Notes: a model not told the origin generated them from the sequence alone. Counted from the stretch's first letter, positions 12,078 through 22,517 are shown. The stretch: 64,000 nucleotides of DNA from Pythium myriotylum (GCA_023091665.1 JALJCQ010000015.1:2604001-2668000); one strand, 5' to 3'. Program-made: numbers and translations.

Positions 12078-12283
12078 GGTCTCTCTTGTCTTCTCGATCG
12101 TTCACTGTCGGCTCCGGTCGGCCCCAATGGGTACTTTATTGATGGTGAACGTGTGGGAATCCATGACATCCGTCCTATTTGGGTTTGTAGACAGACAAGT
12201 CGGACGCGTGCCCGACGGGGTGAAACCTCGTCTGCGATCGCAACCTGCTGTTAGGAACCTTCTGCAACACCCCAGACCAAAGG
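12078..12283. promoter_or_regulatory. Shared bidirectional promoter (CCDC124 / FAM32A-like)
   Basis: Only 206 bp separate the two divergent start codons, so both promoters and 5' UTRs must lie here. There is no TATA box at a convincing distance and no perfect Inr/FPR match. Both genes look like growth or housekeeping functions, which fits a shared promoter. Confidence 0.5.
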
Positions 12284-13021
12284 ATGTCGAGCAAGGGCGA
12301 GTACGCCAAGGCCGTCGGCGGGCGACTGCAGCTCAAGGGAGGCATCCAGCTCAAGTAGGCGCTCGCCGGTCGAATGCGCGAGACTGTGCGCTCTCTAACG
12401 GTGGTTTTGCGGCTTCGTAGGACCAAACACAAGAAGAAACACAAGAAGAAGCGCGATCGCGACGAGGACGACCATGGCCATGGAGACGCAGCGCGCAAGG
12501 AGGCGAAGAAGCCCAAAGAGGAGTTCAAGATCGTCAAGATGAAGGGAAGCGGGCGCATCCTGTCGTCCGGCACCACGATCATGGGCCAGCCTGGCACCAG
12601 GTTCTTGCAGGAGCTGGCTGTGGGCGACGCGCTCATCATTCAACACCCACTGACGCTCACAGAGGAGACGAGGATCGTCCGCATGGTGCTCAGCGACGTG
12701 TCGCTCTCCGTGAGCTCGGCGTTCAGCTCGGATCTCGTGTCGTCGACGCCGTTCCAGTACATTAAGGCGCCCCCGCCAGAAGAGGAAGACGCAAACGAGC
12801 GAGAGGAGAGCAAGAAGCGCAAGCGTGCGGCCGACGAGAAGCTCGCCTTCGGCACTTACGCTGGAGGTACGGAGGCTGGCACGACCTACACATATCGCGT
12901 CAAGAAAGGCGGTGCCTACGGCGGCTACGAGGTCGTGACGGAGCGTGCCGACACCAACCGAAGTCGCGAGGAGCTTTTGGATCTACGAGCGAAAAAGAAA
13001 GGTGATCGGCACTGCATGTAG
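12284..13021 (+). CDS. FAM32A-like small basic protein with extra beta-rich domain
   Basis: Exon 12284-12354 and exon 12421-13021 are joined across a 66 bp intron (12355-12420, CTAAC branch site, TTCGTAG acceptor), giving 223 aa. The first exon encodes a short G-x-L-x-LKGG-x-LK motif followed immediately by a Lys/His-rich tract (KTKHKKKHKKKRDRDED), as at the N-terminus of FAM32A proteins, which are linked to the spliceosome. FAM32A is usually only about 110 aa; here a roughly 80-residue beta-rich segment (around GTRFLQELAVGDALIIQHP) follows, then an acidic/basic linker and a Gly/Tyr-rich tail. I do not recognise the second domain. Nuclear location is likely from the basic tracts. Confidence 0.6.
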
Positions 13022-13122
13022 CGCAACACTGTGGATCAACACACTTCTGGTAGTACGCATATCGTTGTATCGTTTCAGCTGTATTTGCGCTTTGGGTGCA
13101 AGAGGACCACCGACGCAGGTCC

Positions 13123-15371
13123 TCACCAAACGATGCGACCTTCGAATGGAGGCTGATGTTGGCCGTTGGTCTTGGCAACCTCAAGCATCCACTCTTCGAT
13201 GCGGAAGTAATTATCCGAGATGACGCGCCTATCGCGGTTGCAGTAAAAGTCCATGGTCTGTGCGTTTCGAATTCGATCGCGGCTCTCTGCAAAGCGGTTG
13301 TCTAACAAAGCGCACATTGCTAGATTGTTTTGGACGATCGCACTTGTCGGAAACTCAGTCTCAAGCAGCTGATAGCCTTCGCATGCTAAATCCCTCCTTC
13401 CTAGCAGGTAAAGGATCATGTATCGAAACAGTCGAGCTTTGAGATTCTTCGCTGGGGCGAAATAATAGGAGAGATTGAGTAGGTCTTTGCAATCTGCAAA
13501 ATCCTCCCCACAACCTCCACCCCACCGCAGCTTGTAATTGAACGCAAAGTACGCCATCCGCGAGTCAGACCTATCGAGTCTTTATCGAAGCTGATTAGAT
13601 TTTCCTTTGCTTTCAGAGTTGCGAACAAAACTTCGTCCTACCTGAGCGAATGACTCAACAGCGCCTCTGAGTTTTGCCATGTAAGCAGTTGATGTCTCGA
13701 GATCACAAGCATGGTCACAAGTGCAGCACCAAACGCCGCACGAGCAGGAGCTGCACAGCCTCGGCTCGTAAGTGACAGCTCCGCTTTGTCTCGACTTCGA
13801 TGTGTATCGTTCTCATGATCAACTGGGCAATCCAATTGAGCGTTTTCGCGGGTATGCGGCGCGAGGTTGAGGCAATAAGTGAGCCAGTATCCAATCACAG
13901 GGACGAGGACTAGAATTGGGAAGTAGGCGTATCGATCGGTGCCCTTAGTGACGATGCCGTGCTGGATAAGGCCGCACGTGGGCAGAAGCATGACACAAAA
14001 ATGCGTGAAAGCGAGAAGTGACGCGACCCGATATTTGCTTTGCCCTGCAGCGATCCCACCGAGCACTAAAGGCAGCGAGACCACTGCGAGGCAGTACTCT
14101 GGGTTCGTCCACAGAGAGATCTCATCGTCAAGCAGTTCATAGTGAGCGCGCAGCTTGGCCGGCCAAAGCACATGGAAAAGTGTCCACGCAGGTGCTGCAA
14201 GGGCCTTTACGATTCTTTCGTCGAGTGTCAGCGTTATGACGTCAGCGTGCTTGTGTGCGCCTTCATGGTTCACCACCAGCGTCACGATGACAAACAACAC
14301 AGCTGCGACGACTAATAGCAGCTTGCTGGTCGCAAATCGCACTATCAGCTTCGTGCAGTGCCCCGAACTTGGAAAGTGGTGTGAACGTGAGCGAATGGAA
14401 AGACCAACTGGGATGACGATGAGCAAATCAACAAGGACGCTTGCGACAGGAAGCAGCACGCAAACACTCTTCGAAAGTACCGCCGCGACGAAGCAACCTG
14501 CTCAGCAGGACGAAGTCATGACTTGGTGTTCGTTCACAACTGCACGCTCTTTCGTTGACCACTTACCTGCCGCTAGCTGGGTTTCGAGATCACCAAGTGA
14601 TGGTGCTACGAGATCAAACAGACGATGCCAGTCCGAGGGCAGGTTTTCAGTCTCAGGTGAAGCCCCGCGAGCGGCTCGGGGCGACTTCGACTCGACGCTC
14701 TTTAAAACAGCGCGATGCAGCCGTCGACAGTGAAAGAAGAGAGATAGTACTGAAAAGAAGGCTGCAAGTGCATACGGCTGAGCGGATGGCCACCCGACAA
14801 CCTCTATGTTGATCGGATGAACTGTGAAGACCAATAACGAGCTCAACATGCATCCCGTTTGGTGGAAACCTGGACTGAGTGTGTCGTATAGCTGGTCATC
14901 ATCAGGCTGTGATATGTGTTGTCTGCCGAGGAATACACCGCTGTGCATGATAGCGAGGACGTATGCCGCCGTCCTAGCAAGTACAGCACTTGTTCCAAGA
15001 TGAAGTACCAACGTTGCGATACGGAAGAACCTCGAGTCGAGACCAGCCGCTGCGTACACGAGGGCTTTATGCAGCCAGCCTAGTGGTTCCCAGACATTGA
15101 TTATCGACAGCGTGGCCATTGCGTGGAGGTGGACCAGGGTCAGTCCTTGGTAGACGTTGTTCTCGAAAAAGTTCTCATGGTCGTCCCATATGATCACGAA
15201 ATCCCACTGGCGCGATGGATCGAGAAGCGGCCACGCGTAAACCGCAACCGCCGCTGCGCATACTGCGCCGACGGCTCCGCGAACTCCAAGCCGCATGGGC
15301 AGATACTTTCGGCTCATGAGGAGCTCTTCAAGAAATAGAAAGATCTGCATCTGCTGCTCTGATTGGTCCAT
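13123..15371 (-). CDS. TMTC-like multi-pass membrane protein (O-mannosyltransferase family)
   Basis: Three exons (14567-15371, 13642-14497, 13123-13570) with introns of 69 and 71 bp give exactly 703 codons. The start is ATG at 15371. Features are an early transmembrane helix, an IIWDDHENFFENN segment typical of the luminal loop after TM1, repeated hydrophobic helices, and the TDRYAYFPIL-like motif seen in TMTC/DUF1736 proteins. A short helical TPR-like C-terminus follows. Animal TMTC1-4 are ER proteins that O-mannosylate cadherins; the fungal and protist roles are less clear. The C-terminal TPR array is much shorter than in animal TMTCs. The stop lies 101 bp from the convergent FAM32A-like gene. 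Confidence 0.75.
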
Positions 15372-15438
15372 CACGACAGCTCAACATCGAATGATTGGAT
15401 GCAACTCAGTTTGACAAGCCAGCGCATTTCTTCGAACG
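15372..15438. promoter_or_regulatory. 67 bp divergent promoter with Inr-like site
   Basis: Only 67 bp lie between the ATGs of the TMTC-like gene (-) and the aldo-keto reductase (+). On the minus strand TCATTCGATGTTG (15381-15393) matches the oomycete initiator TCAYTYN. On the plus strand ACTCAGTTTGAC is a weaker initiator-like match. The 5' UTRs must be very short or overlap. Confidence 0.45.
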
Positions 15439-16266
15439 ATGGCCCTGGTTGCGCCGGTGAAGCGATTGCCAAGCGGCGCCAAGATCCCGGTCTTTGGTCT
15501 CGGCGTGTACAAGAGCAAGAAGGAGACGTATGAGGCTGTGCTCAGCGCCCTGCGGTTGGGCTATCGCCACATCGACACGGCACAGTGGTATCGCAACGAA
15601 GTCGACGTCGGTCGCGCCGTGAGGGATTCGGGCGTTGCTCGCGAAGAGCTCTTTATCACGACCAAGCTCTGGGTGTCCGAGTGGGGGTATGAAAAAGCCA
15701 CTGCCGCAGTCAAGCTGTGCAACGAGCGTCTGGGCTGTTCCTACATCGATCTCATGCTGCTCCACGCGCCGGGCGACAAAGAGACTCGTGCTGAGACGTG
15801 GCGAGCATTGGAGGACCTCCAAGCACAAGGCGTCGTACGAGACATCGGCGTCTCCAATTTCGGTGAAGCGCATCTCTTGAAGCTGTTCGAGACCGCTCGC
15901 GTCCGACCAGCCATCAACCAGATCGAGCTCCATCCGTGGTTGACGCGCCAGTCGCTCGTCGCATTTTGCCGCCAGCACTACATCCTCGTGGAGGCCTACT
16001 CGCCGCTGGCCAAGGCGACCATGTTCGGCAACGAGGTCGTGCAGAGCGTTGCCAAGGACGTGGACGCGACAGAGGCGCAGGTGTTGCTGGCGTACAGCCT
16101 CGCGAAAGACTTCATCACGATCCCCAAGAGCGTCAGTGCGCAGCGGCAGCTGGAGAATCTCGAGGCGCTCAACGTCCGACTGAGAGACGAGCACGTCACG
16201 AGGCTCGACGCACTCAACGAGAACCTCGTCGTCGCGTGGGACCCCATCAGCCTCCACGACGTGTGA
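15439..16266 (+). CDS. Aldo-keto reductase (AKR5-like)
   Basis: Single exon, 275 aa, the full usual length of a (beta/alpha)8 NADPH-dependent aldo-keto reductase. The catalytic tetrad is visible as Asp46 and Tyr51 (in HIDTAQWY), Lys76 (TTKLW) and His109 (LLHAPG). The family signatures GVSNFG, NQIELHPW and the cofactor motif IPKS are present. It reduces aldehydes or ketones to alcohols in the cytosol; the substrate cannot be told from sequence. It follows the TMTC-like gene head-to-head and precedes the phosphoglycerate dehydrogenase in the same direction. Confidence 0.92.
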   Translation: MALVAPVKRLPSGAKIPVFGLGVYKSKKETYEAVLSALRLGYRHIDTAQWYRNEVDVGRAVRDSGVAREELFITTKLWVSEWGYEKATAAVKLCNERLGCSYIDLMLLHAPGDKETRAETWRALEDLQAQGVVRDIGVSNFGEAHLLKLFETARVRPAINQIELHPWLTRQSLVAFCRQHYILVEAYSPLAKATMFGNEVVQSVAKDVDATEAQVLLAYSLAKDFITIPKSVSAQRQLENLEALNVRLRDEHVTRLDALNENLVVAWDPISLHDV

Positions 16267-16607
16267 CGCTGGGCTGTCACAGGCCACGAGATCCTTCCGG
16301 CTCCGAGACCAGTGCGGTGCCGCAGTTCGGGGAGGACTGTCTCTGCGGACCACCAACCGTTCGACACGACGTAATCGGAGATGTAGTCCCGTGTTAAAGT
16401 TCAGTTTAGGGACAGATTGGGGACAGCCTCGCGTTGCTCGATAGTACTCTCCAGCATTTCATACATTTAATAAATATCCCAACAATCGATTTCAAGAGGT
16501 ACCTTTATTGTATGTAGTTTATCACTCAACAAGAGAGGATTTAGAACTCCTATAACGAATACAACCACCACTACCTACCTCATATCAATTACAACAGGTG
16601 CGAGCCG
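16267..16607 (+). promoter_or_regulatory. Spacer: AKR 3' end and SerA-like gene promoter
   Basis: AT-rich in its right half (16441-16560), in contrast to both flanking genes. A candidate initiator, CTCATATCAATTAC at 16580-16593, lies 15 bp before the next ATG and loosely matches the oomycete Inr+FPR pair. AATAAATA near 16471 could serve as a polyadenylation signal. No coding sequence is seen. Confidence 0.4.
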
Positions 16608-18080
16608 ATGTCGCCCATCACTCTTCAAGACCTTGTTTGTACAACGGGAAGCGACGCCATTCGCCATCTCCCCCCTCGTGGTTCCCCGATGCTCCCGGCC
16701 CTCTGCAGACCCCACGCGCGCTGTGCGGCGGCTCTCGGTCGTCGCGGCTTCTCCGCGTTGCATTCCTCGGCGCCGGCGCTCGACGCCGCCGCGTCGGCCG
16801 CGACCACCGAGACCGATCCGGCGCTCGCCGAGTACCTCGCGCGCCCCGTGGCCTTCCCGCTTGACAAGATCAAGGTCGTGCTGCTCGAGAACATCCACCC
16901 GCGCGCGGTTGAAGTGTTCAAGCGCGAAGGGTACACCGTGGAGACCCACAAGGCCGCGCTCTCGGGCGCCGAGCTCGCGGAAATCGGCGGCGACGCCCAC
17001 GTGCTGGGCATTCGCTCCAAGACCCAACTCGACGCCGACTTCTTCAGCGGCGTGGGCTGGCACGAGAACCGCCTCTGGGCCGTCGGCTGCTTCTGCATCG
17101 GCACGAACCAAGTCGCGTTGCAAGAAGCCGCGAACTACGGCATCCCAGTCTTCAATGCACCGTTCTCCAACACGCGCTCCGTCGCAGAGAAGACGCTCTC
17201 GGAGATCATTGCGCTCCACCGCAAGCTCTTCCTTCGCTCCTCCGAGCTGCATCAAGGTGTGTGGAACAAATCCGCTACCGGCGCCCACGAGGTGCGTGGT
17301 ACCACGCTGGGCGTTGTCGGCTATGGCCGAATTGGCTCGCAGATCTCGGTGCTTGCCGAGCTTCTCGGTATGAAGGTGATCTTCTATGACCCGGTCAAGT
17401 GTCTCCCACTTGGTAACGCGCGTCAGGTTGAGACGCTGGAAGAGCTGCTGAGACTTTCGGATGCTGTCACGCTTCACGTCCCTGCCATCGAGTCCACCAA
17501 GAAAATGATCAACGCGAAGACGATTGCACAGATGAAGGATGGTGCCCTGCTAATCAACAACGCCCGAGGCTCCGTTGTCGATCTCGAGGCTGCTGCTGAA
17601 GCAATCAAGTCAGGCAAGCTTGGCGGCCTTGCTGTCGACGTCTTCCCCGTTGAGCCGGAGAAGAACGGTCTCTCTTTCGATACTCCGCTGCGTGGCCTTC
17701 CGAACGTGATCCTAACGCCGCATATCGGTGGAAGCACAGAAGAAGCGCAGGAGAACATCGCGATTGAAGTCGCCAGCAAGTTGGTGCGCTACGTGAACTC
17801 GGGTGCGACGACGACCTCGGTGAACACCCCCGAGTTGGAGATGTTGCCGATCCGTCCCAACTCTATGCGCATCCTCCACTTCCACGAGAACGTTCCTGGC
17901 GTACTCAGCAAGATCCACACGGTCTTGTCCGATTACGGCGTCAACGTCACTTCGCAGTACTTGCAGTCCAACCCTCGTCATGGCTACATCGCGCTTGAAG
18001 TTCAGAAGATCCACAGTGAGATCGTTGAGCGCGAACTCGCCAAGATCAAGGAGACTATTCTCCTTCGTACAGTCCTCTAA
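16608..18080 (+). CDS. serA: D-3-phosphoglycerate dehydrogenase with ACT domain, organelle-targeted
   Basis: Single exon, 490 aa. It catalyses NAD-dependent oxidation of 3-phosphoglycerate, the first step of serine synthesis. Visible features are the Rossmann motif GVVGYGRIGSQ, the substrate and catalytic Arg in NNARGSVVD, the Glu in VFPVEPEKNG, the His in TPHIGGST, and a C-terminal ACT domain (NVPGVLSKIHTVLSDYGVNV) that in bacterial SerA senses serine. The size and the bacterial-type short arrangement resemble E. coli SerA rather than the longer plant enzyme. The N-terminus is Arg/Ala/Ser-rich. An internal ATG at 16689 starts MLPALCRPHARCAAALGRR, a classic mitochondrial presequence, and may be the real start. 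Confidence 0.93.
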   Translation: MSPITLQDLVCTTGSDAIRHLPPRGSPMLPALCRPHARCAAALGRRGFSALHSSAPALDAAASAATTETDPALAEYLARPVAFPLDKIKVVLLENIHPRAVEVFKREGYTVETHKAALSGAELAEIGGDAHVLGIRSKTQLDADFFSGVGWHENRLWAVGCFCIGTNQVALQEAANYGIPVFNAPFSNTRSVAEKTLSEIIALHRKLFLRSSELHQGVWNKSATGAHEVRGTTLGVVGYGRIGSQISVLAELLGMKVIFYDPVKCLPLGNARQVETLEELLRLSDAVTLHVPAIESTKKMINAKTIAQMKDGALLINNARGSVVDLEAAAEAIKSGKLGGLAVDVFPVEPEKNGLSFDTPLRGLPNVILTPHIGGSTEEAQENIAIEVASKLVRYVNSGATTTSVNTPELEMLPIRPNSMRILHFHENVPGVLSKIHTVLSDYGVNVTSQYLQSNPRHGYIALEVQKIHSEIVERELAKIKETILLRTVL

Positions 18081-18362
18081 TCCGCACCCACGTAGACAAC
18101 GCTTGACACGGGAGGCGGACCAGGACCGAATACTAGAACCATCGCTCTTTCCGCTACTAGATCACACCACAACTCACAAGCGCAATGATGACTGCCGGCT
18201 GACTCTCGAGATGCCACATAGTCTTTGTTTTGCATGCACCCCGCTGCGTCGTGGGCATCCAAAATACAATCCGCTTCTTGGAGCGTTGCATCACAACGTA
18301 CTTGTCACTGTCGCATTCATTTCGCGACCCTTCTACACTCTATTATCCTACGACGTTATCCA

Positions 18363-19256
18363 TCATTGTTTATCGGTGGGCATCTCGTCATTCAACAGCG
18401 AGCGGAGCATCTCGTCCACGTCTACGCCCATAGAATCGATCTGAGTGTCGGCGACACTATCACTCGTCTCACGCCTCGTTTTACGGCTCGTTGTCGTGAT
18501 CACATCTTCGCCGTCGCCTTCCTCTCCGAAATACAAGTTCTTTCGGTCCGATTGCCACCCACGCAAGTTCATCTTGAGCTGCTGGCGGGCTTCATCTTGG
18601 CGGAACTGCTCGACGACATCCTCTGTTAGCCCCAGGAACGACTCGAGCGTCGCAATGACTTTGCAGCCGTGGAACTCGGTCGAGGACACGCGGTCGATGA
18701 AGAAGTCGTCGCGATAGAGCTGGAAATGGTGCAGGATCGAGGCCATGAGCTGGTTGAACGCGAGCATGCGCTGCGTCGTGAGCGCCTTGTGGGACCACTG
18801 GAAGCTCAGCAGCGAGCGTCGCGGGAAGGGGAACGACTTGAGCACTGCGTGCATGCTCCAGAACGGACACGAGCCGAGGATGCAGCCGCAGGTCTCCATG
18901 CTGCGGCAGTCCGTGTAGGCCGAGAGGCGGCGGAAGAGCATGCGGCACTGCGTGTAGGTGCGCGCGACTTCGTGAACGAACGGAGCCGAGGGAGCCAACT
19001 CGACGGGCATGAACGCGGACGATTCGCTGTAGCGGCGACTCGTGACCGGGTCGCGCCACTCGATGGAGAGCGTGGTCTGCTCGGTCATCGAGAGTCGGCG
19101 TCGCATGCGCTGCGAGGAGGAGGACGACGTGGACGAGAGCAGCGACGGCCGCGCGCGCACGGCGAAGACGTAGGCCGTCGGGTCGGCGGCCCCGCAGCTC
19201 TCGGCGACGCGAGGCACGGTCACGTGGATGTCGCGCACGATCGACTTGCTGGCCAT
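18363..19256 (-). CDS. PX-like domain protein
   Basis: Single exon, 297 aa from the ATG at 19256. A longer frame to 19349 begins at a non-ATG codon. The middle has the pattern of a phox-homology domain with an insertion: an RYSE motif after a Trp-containing strand, then FPRRSLLSF and an R-M-x-x-FNQLMASILHHF helix that matches the lipid-binding half of PX domains. The C-terminus is acidic and Ser/Thr-rich. It probably binds phosphoinositides at endosomal membranes (family inference). It converges with the phosphoglycerate dehydrogenase gene across 282 bp. Confidence 0.55.
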   Translation of the reverse strand: MASKSIVRDIHVTVPRVAESCGAADPTAYVFAVRARPSLLSSTSSSSSQRMRRRLSMTEQTTLSIEWRDPVTSRRYSESSAFMPVELAPSAPFVHEVARTYTQCRMLFRRLSAYTDCRSMETCGCILGSCPFWSMHAVLKSFPFPRRSLLSFQWSHKALTTQRMLAFNQLMASILHHFQLYRDDFFIDRVSSTEFHGCKVIATLESFLGLTEDVVEQFRQDEARQQLKMNLRGWQSDRKNLYFGEEGDGEDVITTTSRKTRRETSDSVADTQIDSMGVDVDEMLRSLLNDEMPTDKQ

Positions 19257-20393
19257 GGCGGAAAACCGACGATGGTGAGTGAGCGGTCTCGACGATCTCT
19301 CGCGCGGGTGTGAGTGGTGGCGACGAACGCCGTTCTCGCCGACGCTCAACTGCGCGGCTACGTACGCAGTGTAGGTACGCGCTTCTCGCTGGTTGCGACA
19401 GGTCGAGATGGCTCCACTCGCCAGTGGTTTCTTTCCCGCCGAGCGTCAAGTCGCGAGTGTCGGAGTTGGCGCGCCTCGTTGCTTGCACGCGTCACGAGTC
19501 GATCTGGCGCCGCATCGCGAAACACTGTTTCTCGGCGCGAGTCGCGACCGATCTGCGCGTTTGCAGTTGCGCCGTCCAGCTGCAACACCGTGCAGAGAAG
19601 CCGCGCGGGCTCCGGTCGGTGGCTGCCGTGTCGAGAGTCACCTTCCCTCCGCGCATGTTCTCGCGGGTTAGGAGAGCCGAGCCGACGGCGAGGAAGGCGC
19701 GCGTTCTCTCTGCCAGGCGCAGCTGCCGGCGCCAGCAACCCAGAGGACCTCCGCGGCGCGCAGAGAAGCGCATGCAGCCATCGTCACGCTGGTCGCGTCT
19801 ATTTCGTCCAATCGCTTGGGGATCCGCAGCGCCTTCTTCCTGGAGACCTTCTCCGCCTGCACTTCGAAGTTCGGAAAGCCGCACGACTGGCTTCCGGCGC
19901 TGAAATGTTGTGATACGTACGTGTACAAAGTGCGCGGTTCAGAAAGTCGAGCCTGGGTGAGGCGATCAGCGCGTGCATATTGGAGGTTACGTACTTCGGA
20001 TGGGGCGCACGTACATGTATCAGGCAGCCATTCCGTTCAATAATGGAGAGCTCGAGTGATGTGGCATCAAAACGGAATGCTACATCAGATGAGCGTTGAG
20101 GATGGGTCGCCACACACGAGAGGGGACGTTCTTCGAACGAGTACATATCAGGGATGTGGCATTCCGTGTGATGCAGAACTGATGTGGCATCACGCGGAAT
20201 GCCACATCGAGATGAGTCGCAGGGAGGAGCCCTGAGAAGGAACGAATACTCGATGTGGCGCCGACCCGACGTGGGGAGGGCCGTGCGTTTATTACGGGCT
20301 AGTTTCATAGAGTAATTCAGCAGGTGGGCTCGCGTTTCTCAGCAGGCGGGATGATCGTGTTCAGGCGTGATGATCGTGTTAAACCGATCGCAA
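19257..20393. other. 1.1 kb intergenic region upstream of PX-like gene and downstream of lipocalin 1
   Basis: The GC-rich first half shows overlapping open frames on both strands, but they have Arg/Ser/Ala compositions and no domains, so I regard them as chance. The second half contains the GATGTGGCAT palindrome cluster listed separately. No RNA gene was recognised. Confidence 0.4.
20058..20208. repeat. Cluster of GATGTGGCAT/ATGCCACATC palindromes
   Basis: GATGTGGCAT occurs at 20058, 20153 and 20181 with matching inverted halves: imperfect ATGCTACATC at 20077-20086 and perfect ATGCCACATC at 20199-20208. Two of the units can therefore form hairpins with 8-9 nt loops, and the third is a half-site followed by TCCGTGTGATGC. 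The even arrangement looks like a dimeric-protein binding cluster or a decayed small hairpin element. Confidence 0.5.
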
Positions 20394-21083
20394 TCACTCG
20401 TACGTGCAGCCGGTCTGCGGCACCGTCTTCAGGGCAGTGACATCGAGGCCCTTGGAGGCTGCGAGCGCCACGAGTTTATCTGTGACCTCCTGCGACACGA
20501 CGGGCTGACGACTGAAGAGCCAAAAGCCTTCCGGGTTGAGGGGGCCCACGCCAGGCAAGCAGCCACCGGAAGTCTTGACTTCGGGCTTGCCCACCGTGAC
20601 GATGGCCCACTCGTAGTTCTCACCTGTGAACGAGGTCTGGCCAGCGACAAGCTCATCGTACGAGCCAGCCTCGACGACCCAGTAGGGCCCGTACAGAAGC
20701 GACGGCAAGAAGGTAGGGCCGACGCTGGCCTCTGCCGGCTTGGACGCGTCCTTGATCACACCGTTGAGGGTGGCCGTCGTGCGCGAGCCCGTGACGCTGC
20801 CCTTGTTGGCGCCGTTGTTGACACGCACCACCGTGTCATTGCAACGGAACACCTTGCAGGCGTTCGTGACTTCGATCTTGTAGTCAGCCGTCACGCAGAA
20901 GAGCTCGTTCTCGGGCTGGTAGATCACAGGGATCTGCTGGAGCGTGTACCAGCGACCGTCAAAGTACTTGGCCGGGTTGAACGTGGCCTTCGAAGTAAAG
21001 TCAGCTGGCGGACACGTCTGGGCCGAGACGGGGGCAGCGGCGAGAGCGCAGAGAGCCGAGGCGACGGTGAAGAAGGCACGCAT
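20394..21083 (-). CDS. Secreted lipocalin-like protein (paralogue 1)
   Basis: 229 aa from the ATG at 21083. A clear signal peptide (hydrophobic FFTVASALCALAAAPVSA) ends before QTCPP. The mature part opens with KYFDGRWYTLQQIP, the G-x-W motif of lipocalins, followed by an alternating beta-strand pattern and five or six cysteines likely to form disulfides. Lipocalins bind small hydrophobic ligands; the ligand is unknown. The protein is about 85% identical by eye to the neighbouring copy at 22518-23207, which points away from it across 1.43 kb. The longer in-frame extension upstream starts at a non-ATG codon and would bury the signal peptide. Confidence 0.75.
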   Translation of the reverse strand: MRAFFTVASALCALAAAPVSAQTCPPADFTSKATFNPAKYFDGRWYTLQQIPVIYQPENELFCVTADYKIEVTNACKVFRCNDTVVRVNNGANKGSVTGSRTTATLNGVIKDASKPAEASVGPTFLPSLLYGPYWVVEAGSYDELVAGQTSFTGENYEWAIVTVGKPEVKTSGGCLPGVGPLNPEGFWLFSRQPVVSQEVTDKLVALAASKGLDVTALKTVPQTGCTYE

Positions 21084-21110
21084 TGGAGAGGAGTGGACGT
21101 TTGTAGTGGA

Positions 21111-21130
21111 GCTCAAATTGAGAAGTGAGC
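21111..21130 (-). promoter_or_regulatory. Oomycete Inr+FPR core promoter of lipocalin 1
   Basis: On the minus strand the site reads GCTCACTTCTCAATTT, matching the published oomycete core GCTCATTYYNCAWTTT with one difference (C for T, allowed by the TCAYTYY initiator form). It lies 28-47 bp before the ATG, a normal distance for this promoter class, and supports the start chosen at 21083. Confidence 0.7.
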
Positions 21131-22517
21131 AAGACCTGGGGAGAGCAGAATGTCCTTGCTGGTGACCGATTGGGACCCTCAGCCCCGTGAGGGTCATCCT
21201 GGCCGAGCTGCCGCTGTCTCAGCATTGGGCTTCCCGTGGAATTCTCGTGCTTTCCTCGTGGACGTAGACACCCATTAGCTTCGCCGACATGTTCAAAGAT
21301 CCGCGTTGGTGGGTGCGTACGAGGCATAATCCGTCACAGAGCGTGTGCCTTGGGGACACGAACTGACGCCAGTGTCACCACACATGGCTACACTTCGACA
21401 GGACAGATCTACGAAGTACCAGAACTAGGTACTGATCATACGAAATGAAAGATCTGGCAATACTCGTACGACCATTTTATGGAGATAGTCAAATATCTCT
21501 ACCCTCATTTGCTCCAATGGATGGTTTACATCGCCTCGTCCAGCTCGCAGCGACGCCCAAGCGCGGGCAACAAACTGATCCCTGGAAGCTTCGCCGGTGT
21601 TCCTCGAACGAAGTTGGCGCGGTCGGACGATGCAGCGGGCAGCCCAGAAGTTGCACGAGACCGCTGTCCGCAAGCAAATGTTGCAGCGTCTCGGTGCCTT
21701 TCTCGCCACGCAACACGCTCAAGGTGCTGAAGGGGGAATAATCCTAGCCTCGTCTCTTTCTGTCGACTTGGACCACAGAAAACCTGCGACAAAAGCTGTG
21801 AAACGCTCACCTACGAAGGGCTCTTTTGTGTGAAGAAATGCGAGTTCCACGACGTGTGTACAGGAGTTTTCCGATTGGTCTTCGAGGTTCTGCACCGTTC
21901 AGTACACTCTGTGCTCAACCAAGCAGACCCAGGGCGATATGTAGTGGCCATATGTCCTCCTCGTTGAGGGTTTAGAGATTAGTAAAAGCAAAAGGAGTTT
22001 GGTTGCTTCGCAGGAGATTAGTCCTCCACTCAACAGGGCACAATACGGTGCCATCTCACCTCAAGTCCTGTAGAAGGTTGTTGCCGTCTGCTCGTGCACC
22101 ATCAAGTCCGACTGGCCATCATCGCGACGTTTACTGCCACCGCATTTCCCCCACCAGGCGAACTCCGTCGGCGACCAGCTGTCGCAGCAAATGCCCGCTG
22201 AACACCAGCGAAGCGTACGGAAGTCGGATCGACGTCAACGTCGAAGCATCTCCAACTCAGCCGCTAACCATAAGACGATCTAAGCAACGCGTTTGTACTA
22301 TAAGAAGGTACGTGCAAGCATACATTTGCCTTCTCTTTTGAGTTGGTTTCACCCAGTTCTGGATATTCTTTTGACTCGTTCGGTGATGTTCTTGTGTCTG
22401 AAGTAACGTCCCACTGTGAGCAATCTGCGACTTGATACCGACACGATCTTCGGCGCCTCCTTCTCGATCGTTGGGTGCCCATTCGTGTGCCATTCCACAA
22501 TCCACTGCTTCACAGCC
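21131..22517. promoter_or_regulatory. Shared spacer of the head-to-head lipocalin pair
   Basis: About 1.4 kb with no coding sequence I can support. The two proximal promoters are not obviously inverted copies of each other, so the duplication either did not include the promoters or they have diverged. The distal middle (about 21450-22300) may hold regulatory sequence for both genes. Confidence 0.35.

Noticed and set aside
11475..12420. Long open frames antisense to the CCDC124 gene
   Set aside because: They mirror the Ala/Lys/Glu repeat composition of the real exon and read as Leu/Ala/Arg low-complexity sequence; the sense gene has conserved motifs and consistent splice sites.
15406..16356. 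316-codon open frame antisense to the aldo-keto reductase
   Set aside because: Shadow of a fully conserved enzyme gene on the other strand.
19314..19913. Overlapping open frames upstream of the PX-like gene
   Set aside because: They occur in several frames on both strands with Arg/Ser/Ala composition, typical of GC-rich non-coding DNA.
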